A stretch of 22,629 bases of DNA from Alistipes sp. (GTDB taxonomy: Bacteria > Bacteroidota > Bacteroidia > Bacteroidales > Rikenellaceae). Made by a program: the position numbers and the translations under genes. Location of the stretch: contig JAAVIK010000001.1 in the NCBI GenBank assembly GCA_014796635.1, positions 226,659-249,287 of the forward strand, in the 5' to 3' direction. The stretch's first letter is position 1, and each line of letters starts with the position of its first letter. Of the stretch, positions 17,522-22,629 are shown piece by piece. A model generated the notes under the pieces. The model saw only the letters and a list, made by a program, of their open reading frames with translations, was not told the DNA's origin and ran no database searches.

Positions 17522-17855
17522 CTCGAAGGTTGAGAATAATACGCTGATTATTGAGGTCGATACTTCAATATATTGTGAAGCTGTAATATGCAAAACGCTG
17601 TATTGGCTTACTTCGGATTTTGTTATTTGTCGTAGCAAAGGTACTGATGAGAATATTCAAAGAATAGAGCTGAGACTTAAGAATGATATTCTAGGTTACA
17701 ACTGGGATAGTCTTGTGTCTGACTTAAGCGATAAGTTTATTGATTATAAAAATCGTCAAATAATCCTTGAGGAGACAAGAAATTTAAGGGAATTATATTT
17801 TGCAAAGGCCTTTGCTAACAGTGACAGTTTCGTTGAATTTAATTTTAATGACTAG
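17514..17855 (+). CDS. hxsD: His-Xaa-Ser system protein HxsD
   Basis: The protein has 113 residues and is the small conserved partner of the HXS system, of unknown biochemical role. Features matching the family are an early YCEAVICKTLYWLTS segment, in which a Tyr-x-x-Glu-Ala-hydrophobic helix precedes a strand, and a C-terminal RNLRELYFAKAF, corresponding to the family's conserved Leu-Arg-Glu signature. No signal or TM. It overlaps the end of hxsA by 8 bp, and its TAG shares one base with the GTG start of hxsB, the order and coupling typical of HXS loci. It may carry or present the substrate to the two radical SAM enzymes. Confidence 0.8.
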   Translation: MINSKVENNTLIIEVDTSIYCEAVICKTLYWLTSDFVICRSKGTDENIQRIELRLKNDILGYNWDSLVSDLSDKFIDYKNRQIILEETRNLRELYFAKAFANSDSFVEFNFND

Positions 17856-19261
17856 TGTACTATCTACTGCCATTCAAATATAATATAGCTAACGGCAAGG
17901 AAATAATTACGAATGATTTTGGAGATTATCAAATTGTACCTAGAGGCACTGTGTCTAAAATTGTCAATAGGGAATTAATCCCGTCTGATAATCTTTATAA
18001 AGATTTGCTAGCTTCATTTATAATAAGTGAGCAGCCTATTCCTCGACTGATAGATAATTTATCTGTAAGGCTTTCGACAAGAAAGAGCTTTTTAGATAAT
18101 TATACTGCGCTGCACATTTTTGTGGTAACATTAAGGTGTAATCAGAATTGTGTATATTGCCAAGCTTCAAGTAAAGCGTGCGATAAAAGTGTGGTCGATA
18201 TGAGTAAAGAAGATTTATTCAGATCGATAGATTATATGTATATGTCTCCTTCTCCATACCTAACAATGGAGTTCCAAGGTGGAGAGCCTACTCTTGTTCC
18301 TGAATTGATAAAGGAAGGCATTCTCTATTCGGAAAGTAAGAGGGAGCAAGCCAATAAGTCTGTTACATACGTGATATGCACAAATTCTGTTAATATCCCA
18401 AATCATCTTTTGGATTTTTGTTCAAACTACAATGTTGTATTTTCTACTTCATTAGACGGTCCAAAGTGGTTGCATAATACTAATAGAGGCAAGTCCGATA
18501 GCTATCAGAAAGTTATTGCTGGTATTGAAAAAGTAAGAGGGGTAATAGGTGAATATAAGGTGTCAGCCTTGATGACAACATCAGAATTGTCATTAGATTA
18601 TCCTAAAGAAATTATTGATGCGTATAGAGCGAATAAATTTAATAGTATCTTTATAAGATCTCTCAACCCATACGGATTGGCAAAGGATAATGAAGATTGG
18701 CCTCGTTATTTTGATAGATTTGTTGAGTTCTATAAAACCGCATTAGATTACATCTTTGAGATTAATAAATCAGGAGAATTATTTGTTGAGGAATTGACAA
18801 CAATGATCCTCAAAAAGATATTGACTCCTTTCCCAATTGGTTTTGTTGATCTGCAATCACCTTCGGGTATTGTAAATGGTGTAATCGTATACAATTATGA
18901 CGGGTATGTTTATGCCTCTGATGAATCTAGAATGCTCGCTGAAAATGGCGACTTTAAATTCCGTCTAGGTAAAATATCAGATGATTACGAAAGCATTTTT
19001 TATGGGCGGAGAGTGCAAGAAGTGTCACGAGTCTGGGCAACCGAATATATAGCTGGATGTTCGGAATGCTCATACTTGTCCATTTGCGGGGCTGACCCAG
19101 TTAGAAATTATTCAACACAAAACGATGAATATGGCTTTCGACCAAGCTCTACATTGTGTAAAAAGAATATGAGCATAATTGACCACATATTCTATCTACT
19201 TGATACTCGAAGAGAAGAACTGATGCCTATTTTTCAAAGATGGATAACAGGAGTAGAATAA
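17855..19261 (+). CDS. hxsB: His-Xaa-Ser system radical SAM maturase HxsB
   Basis: The radical SAM enzyme has 468 residues. The CX3CX2C cluster site is CNQNCVYC (Cys95, Cys99, Cys102), followed by a GGEP SAM-binding motif at 142-145. The C-terminal half carries a SPASM-like auxiliary cluster: Cys402, Cys405, Cys411 and Cys435, within CSECSYLSIC and a later C-K-K. The approximately 85-residue N-terminal extension (MYYLLPFKYN...), with a 'ND-x-G-x-Y' strand, is typical of HxsB and could bind the precursor. The start is a GTG at 17855 overlapping the hxsD stop; no ATG precedes the conserved N-terminus. It is expected to act in the cytosol with HxsC on the HXS tract of HxsA. Confidence 0.9.
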   Translation: MYYLLPFKYNIANGKEIITNDFGDYQIVPRGTVSKIVNRELIPSDNLYKDLLASFIISEQPIPRLIDNLSVRLSTRKSFLDNYTALHIFVVTLRCNQNCVYCQASSKACDKSVVDMSKEDLFRSIDYMYMSPSPYLTMEFQGGEPTLVPELIKEGILYSESKREQANKSVTYVICTNSVNIPNHLLDFCSNYNVVFSTSLDGPKWLHNTNRGKSDSYQKVIAGIEKVRGVIGEYKVSALMTTSELSLDYPKEIIDAYRANKFNSIFIRSLNPYGLAKDNEDWPRYFDRFVEFYKTALDYIFEINKSGELFVEELTTMILKKILTPFPIGFVDLQSPSGIVNGVIVYNYDGYVYASDESRMLAENGDFKFRLGKISDDYESIFYGRRVQEVSRVWATEYIAGCSECSYLSICGADPVRNYSTQNDEYGFRPSSTLCKKNMSIIDHIFYLLDTRREELMPIFQRWITGVE

Positions 19262-19262
19262 T

Positions 19263-20147
19263 ATGAGAGACACAATTGATATAAATTCTAATGATAATGC
19301 CCTTTTTATTACATCTCAATGTAATAATAGATGTTTAATGTGCTGTCAGCCTCCGAATAACAGCAACGATTTAGAACGTAATTATATTAAGAATATAAAA
19401 TTGATTGATTCGGCTCCTATTACATTGCCATCTATTGGAATTACAGGAGGTGAGCCAACATTGTTAGGTGATAAGCTTTTCTCTCTAATAAATCACATCA
19501 AGGCAAAACTACCGGAGACTGAAATTCATTTGCTTACAAATGGACGTGCATTTGCGGATATTACTTATGCGAGAAAACTAAAGCAATGTGGTACAGACAA
19601 TATATTGCTAGAAATCCCACTTCATTCAGATTGCTCGATTGATCACGATTATATTACTCGATCCAAAGGTTCATTTGATGAAACGATGCTAGGGTTATAT
19701 AATCTTGAACGATGTGGTTTTGATGTAGAACTTAGAATTGTCCTTAACAGAATAACTTGTCAGAGACTCCCTCAAATGGCTAATTTCATTTATAGGAATT
19801 TGCCTTTTGTCAGGTATGTCGCTTTTATGGGAATGGAATACACTGGGCACACAATTAAAAACCACGATTTAGTTTGGATAGACCCACTAGACTATAAAGA
19901 TCAACTTGAAACTGCTGTATGTGAATTGAGTCGTTGGGGGTTGAATGTATCCGTATTCAATTTGACACATTGTGTTTTGAATGAAAATTTGTGGAGGTTT
20001 GCTGTTAAATCCATCTCAGATTGGAAAAACGAATACGCTGAGTTCTGTGAACAATGTGCAGTGAAAGAAACGTGTTGTGGTTTATTCTCAACCTCAAGAA
20101 AACAAAGTAGAGGATTACAACCAATAAAAATAACATTATGCGAATAA
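19263..20147 (+). CDS. hxsC: His-Xaa-Ser system radical SAM maturase HxsC
   Basis: The second radical SAM protein of the HXS pair has 294 residues. Cluster site CNNRCLMC (Cys20, Cys24, Cys27), next to the family-like TSQCNNRCLMCCQPP, and GGEP at 62-65 are intact. C-terminal cysteines at 262, 265, 271/272 and 293 suggest an auxiliary cluster. The radical SAM motif begins only 20 residues from the N-terminus; my recollection is that many HxsC proteins have a longer leader, so this one may be a short form. The ATG lies 1 bp after the hxsB stop. The 3' end overlaps by 10 bp the ATG of a decayed secreted nuclease gene. Last intact gene of the operon. Confidence 0.88.
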   Translation: MRDTIDINSNDNALFITSQCNNRCLMCCQPPNNSNDLERNYIKNIKLIDSAPITLPSIGITGGEPTLLGDKLFSLINHIKAKLPETEIHLLTNGRAFADITYARKLKQCGTDNILLEIPLHSDCSIDHDYITRSKGSFDETMLGLYNLERCGFDVELRIVLNRITCQRLPQMANFIYRNLPFVRYVAFMGMEYTGHTIKNHDLVWIDPLDYKDQLETAVCELSRWGLNVSVFNLTHCVLNENLWRFAVKSISDWKNEYAEFCEQCAVKETCCGLFSTSRKQSRGLQPIKITLCE

Positions 20148-20407
20148 TCTCAATACTATTACTACTAATTGTTTAAATAAGGTAGTTGTTCCTGATGCTT
20201 TTTTTAGCTTTCTTAACTGTAAAAAATAATGTCTTCAATACCATACTTTATAATGCCCAATAATTTTGATCACAAACGTGTGCAAGAGTATGCTGTTTCG
20301 GTCAATGATTTGGAAGATATAATAGGGTATTGATATTTCTACTAACATAGATGATAGATTTGAGGAAAGTAGAGTCCGATGTTTATTTTAAACATTGGAG
20401 ATTATGA
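20138..20407 (+). pseudogene. Remnant of a secreted DNA/RNA non-specific endonuclease
   Basis: An ATG at 20138, inside the end of hxsC, starts MRIISILLLLIV and then stops: a signal peptide or lipoprotein leader. A shifted frame gives NKVVVPDAFFSFLNCKK (ending 20229), another gives SSIPYFIMPNNFDHKRVQEY and AVSVNDLEDIIG (from 20232), another DISTNIDDRFEESRV, and a last DVYFKHWRL ending at TGA 20405-20407. In order these match the C-terminal end of NucA/endonuclease-G-type nucleases: 'VP..FFKV', then 'hydrophobic-F-hydrophobic-hydrophobic-PN', then 'Y.VSV..hE..TGhDhF..h.D..E'. The DRGH-type catalytic region is missing. So a large internal deletion plus at least three frameshifts killed the gene. 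It was the 13th gene of the operon. Confidence 0.6.
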
Positions 20408-20570
20408 TATTAGCTTGAATAAAGTCGATAATATATTTACCGATAAACGTGTACAATTAAGATAAAGACGAGCAGAGCAGCTGTTTGATGAGCATCTAAA
20501 TGGAGTCTGTAATTGAAAATAAATCATTTTAGTATCCATTTTTATGTTACACATCGATTAGAGAAAGTCG
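20408..20570. other. Gap between nuclease remnant and terminator
   Basis: An AT-rich stretch with no intact gene. From the ATG at 20379 one frame reads through one stop (MFILNIGDYDISLNKV... then, after TAA, RRAEQLFDEHLNGVCN), which may be another decayed short gene, but I cannot link it to a family. Confidence 0.3.
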
Positions 20571-20603
20571 GTTGTCCAAAAGCTATCAGGACAACTCTTT
20601 TAT
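20571..20603 (+). terminator. Rho-independent terminator of the island operon
   Basis: GTTGTCC (20571-20577) pairs with GGACAAC (20589-20595), giving a 7-bp stem (8 with a G-T pair) and an 11-base loop, followed at once by TCTTTTAT. It lies 160 bp after the nuclease remnant and just before the minus-strand integrase remnant, as expected for the end of the plus-strand operon. Confidence 0.6.
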
Positions 20604-20623
20604 ACTGTTTGTATCTGTTTTGC

Positions 20624-20752
20624 TTACCATGCCTGATGTGCGATGATAACCTTTTGACGCTCCTTTTCGAATAGGCCCTCGGTTTCTGGAGTATAGCCGA
20701 GGAACTCGATGCACCTGCCATTGTAGCCTGTGAGCCAACAAGGGGACTTCAT
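20624..20752 (-). CDS. Small 42-residue frame overlapping the end of the integrase remnant
   Basis: An ATG at 20752 opens a 42-residue peptide with GYNGRCIEFLGYTPETEGLF, then EKERQKVIIAHQAW and a stop. It is in a different frame from the integrase, whose recognisable sequence ends at YEVPLL over the same bases. It looks protein-like (charged and aromatic, no low complexity) but does not continue the integrase catalytic domain. It could be the 5' or 3' end of another broken gene joined to the integrase by recombination. No family recognised; possibly chance. Confidence 0.25.
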   Translation of the reverse strand: MKSPCWLTGYNGRCIEFLGYTPETEGLFEKERQKVIIAHQAW

Positions 20753-21628
20753 AGCTGATTTTTGTTTTCTTGCGGAATGTCTTAATCCCTAGGACTCCGT
20801 CCTCAACGGCCACGAGGTCTTCATCCGACAAACGGCATATACCCCGTATGGAATGCCGGTGAAGCAGGAACAGAGGAACAGCGGAACAGGTCGCGGATAT
20901 GGTAGAGTTTCCGATTGTGGAGCGGCGTTGACATGATACGCTCCAGTTCCTGTTCCGTGAGATACTTTATTTCCCTTGCAGGCCATTCCGCCTCATAACC
21001 GGCAAACGAATTGGATGTGAGGATATCCGCCGACTTTGCTCTCCGGATAACCATCATCAACTTTGTGGTCAGCAGCAGGATGGTTCTCGCACCCAGTCGG
21101 CAGTCCGTCCGCAGGTGGAGATCGTATTTGTCGATGAATGAACGGTCAAATGCTGTGAACGGAATGTCCGACAGGTTGTATTCCTTGTTGAGAAACTATA
21201 TAAGATGGTTGCAAGCATACTTGTAGGATGTAGCCGTACTTTCCACGCGATTGACCCCGACTTTCTTCTCGAATTTCTTGATGAAACGGAGGAAGAACGC
21301 CACCAATGTTTCCTGCCCGTAAGCCATGCCCAAAAGGATACACTTCACCTCCCGGCAGATACATTCTCCCGAAGGGCAAACAAGTCCTGATAGATGGAGA
21401 GTGCCGAAGCGCGTATCTTGTCCAACTGCAGGTTGATTTCCTTGACCTTGCGTTCTTACCCGTGGTACATCCGGAAAGCTATGCTGATTCCGGAGCCGTC
21501 ATCTTCACGTTGAAAGCCGCCTCGGAATACTTGCCTACATTCAACCTGCCCATAATCGGACACTCTCCCGACTCGTCCGCTTCGCTCTTTTTCAGGTAGA
21601 ATGAAACCCTTACATTTTCTTGATTCAT
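20735..21628 (-). pseudogene. Tyrosine recombinase (Bacteroidetes integrase family), degraded
   Basis: The minus strand from ATG 21628 reads MNQENVRVSFYLKKSEADES, with a family-typical beta N-terminus up to MTAPESA, then TAG (21479-21481). A shifted frame gives KEINLQLDKIRASALSIYQD, then, after another shift, the core-binding helices (ETLVAFFLRFIKKFEKKVG, an in-frame TAG at 21196-21198, FLNKEYNLSDIPFTAFDRSF). The start of the catalytic domain follows: EIKYLTEQELERIMSTPL, HIRDLF. Another shift gives CSCFTGIPYG, then SDEDLVAVEDGVLGIKT and SYEVPLL. The C-terminal catalytic half (HxxR, H/W, nucleophilic Tyr) is absent. At least two nonsense codons and three frameshifts show an inactive gene. It points into the island from its right edge and probably once mobilised it or a nested element. 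GC is intermediate between island and backbone. Confidence 0.85.
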
Positions 21629-21647
21629 AGCTCTATACTCTTAATTG

Positions 21648-21655
21648 CAAAATTA
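21648..21655 (-). promoter_or_regulatory. -7 element of the degraded integrase gene
   Basis: On the minus strand this reads TAATTTTG, matching TAnnTTTG, and lies about 19 bp before the integrase ATG at 21628. Position and orientation fit a Bacteroidetes promoter for that gene; no clear -33 TTTG is seen. Confidence 0.45.
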
Positions 21656-22008
21656 ACCGGTGTAGAGTTACCTGTTGGTATGAAAAATATGGCAGGACAT
21701 AGAAACAGACTCCTGAAATAGAGAATAATAGGCATATTTGACAGAGATACGGAAGATTAGGCGTGTCTTCGCTCTCGCAAACAAGGGTTCTTTGAGATGG
21801 TAGAAGCAAAATCGAGGCGGATTCCGTTACGTTTTCACCACCGGATTGATGCTGAAAAAGGCAACGGATAGGTAGCAAAATTACCTCATAACTCCTCGAT
21901 ATCCCGCTTTTTCAGTAAAAGGAAGAACATTGTCATTCAACTCCCAATTCCTTTAGCCTCCAATCACTTACTTTATTCCACCAAAATCTGCCTGAATCTC
22001 ACGAATTC
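21656..22008. other. Right junction, no gene; nested inverted repeats
   Basis: About 350 bp with no credible gene. It holds two nested inverted repeats: CTGAAAAAG (21852-21860) with CTTTTTCAG (21907-21915), and inside them AGGTA (21870-21874) with TACCT (21882-21886). Located between the integrase promoter and the proposed attachment core, these could be integrase arm-binding or att-associated sites, but that is only positional inference. Confidence 0.35.
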
Positions 22009-22020
22009 TTCGTATCTTTG
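22009..22020. repeat. Right copy of 12-bp direct repeat bracketing the island
   Basis: TTCGTATCTTTG, identical to 2710-2721. Backbone GC and codon use resume within about 35 bp. Candidate attR core; the caveat is that it includes the ftsY promoter consensus. Confidence 0.4.
22013..22020 (+). promoter_or_regulatory. Probable ftsY promoter -7 element TATCTTTG
   Basis: TATCTTTG fits the Bacteroidetes consensus TAnnTTTG and lies 31 bp before the ftsY ATG, leaving a leader of roughly 25 nt. A -33 element is not obvious; TCTG near 21987-21990 is the closest candidate. Confidence 0.55.
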
Positions 22021-22051
22021 TCAAACGATTCCGCAAACCGCTCACACGAAT

Positions 22052-22629
<578 letters not shown>

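Noticed and set aside
3440..20147. Type VI secretion, phage-tail or conjugative transfer apparatus
   Set aside because: No sheath, baseplate, tube, VgrG, relaxase, coupling ATPase or Tra-type gene is present; the GTPase and Hsp70-like genes do not belong to those systems.
21011..21599. Several plus-strand frames of 60-100 residues in the right junction
   Set aside because: They are complements of the integrase remnant, whose minus-strand translation gives continuous family-like sequence.

Overview
The window comes from a GC-rich member of the Bacteroidales, most likely Alistipes or a close Rikenellaceae relative. Evidence: the two flanking housekeeping genes are G/C-rich with G/C third codon positions; Bacteroidetes-type -7 promoter elements (TAnnTTTG) are present and classical Shine-Dalgarno sites are not; and the integrase remnants have typical Bacteroidales sequence. 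This assignment is inference.

Layout. (1) 1-2653, chromosomal backbone: the last 25 codons of a membrane protein, then a complete PMCA-type (P2B) calcium P-type ATPase. (2) 2654-3439, left junction: a hairpin, a promoter-like TATCTTTG, and the N-terminal remnant of a tyrosine recombinase on the minus strand. (3) 3440-20147, an AT-rich accessory island with 12 intact plus-strand genes separated by at most about 10 bp and often overlapping, so apparently one operon. (4) 20138-20407, the decayed remains of a 13th gene, a secreted DNA/RNA non-specific endonuclease, followed by a terminator. (5) 20624-21655, a second, different tyrosine recombinase on the minus strand, broken by stops and frameshifts, with its promoter. 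(6) 21656-22051, an inverted-repeat-rich right junction. (7) 22052-22629, backbone again: the 5' part of ftsY. An exact 12-bp direct repeat (2710-2721 and 22009-22020) brackets the low-GC segment and may mark the insertion site, although it overlaps promoter-like sequence.

The operon joins two known modules. The first half encodes an Hsp70/actin-fold ATPase resembling SrfB, a large GTPase resembling SrfC, a SrfA-like protein fused to InlB/Flg_new-type repeats and a membrane anchor, a four-TM protein, a repeat-plus-GTPase protein, a tail-anchored protein that could be its partner, and a signal-anchored protein. The second half encodes an outer-membrane beta-barrel with an N-terminal helical repeat and then the complete His-Xaa-Ser (HXS) radical SAM system: HxsA (His-Xaa-Ser repeat plus peptidoglycan-binding domains), HxsD, HxsB and HxsC. 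One sequence repeat (W-x-x-A ... AY-x-x-Y ... P-x-x-K) occurs in both the cytoplasmic GTPase and the outer-membrane barrel protein, which ties the halves together.

Working model (inference): cytosolic Hsp70-like and GTPase switches connect through several membrane-anchored proteins to a peptidoglycan-binding HxsA whose His-Xaa-Ser tract is modified by two radical SAM enzymes, and to an outer-membrane barrel. A secreted nuclease, now lost, was once the last gene. The architecture fits an envelope-spanning conflict, defence or export apparatus, but the sequence does not prove a function.
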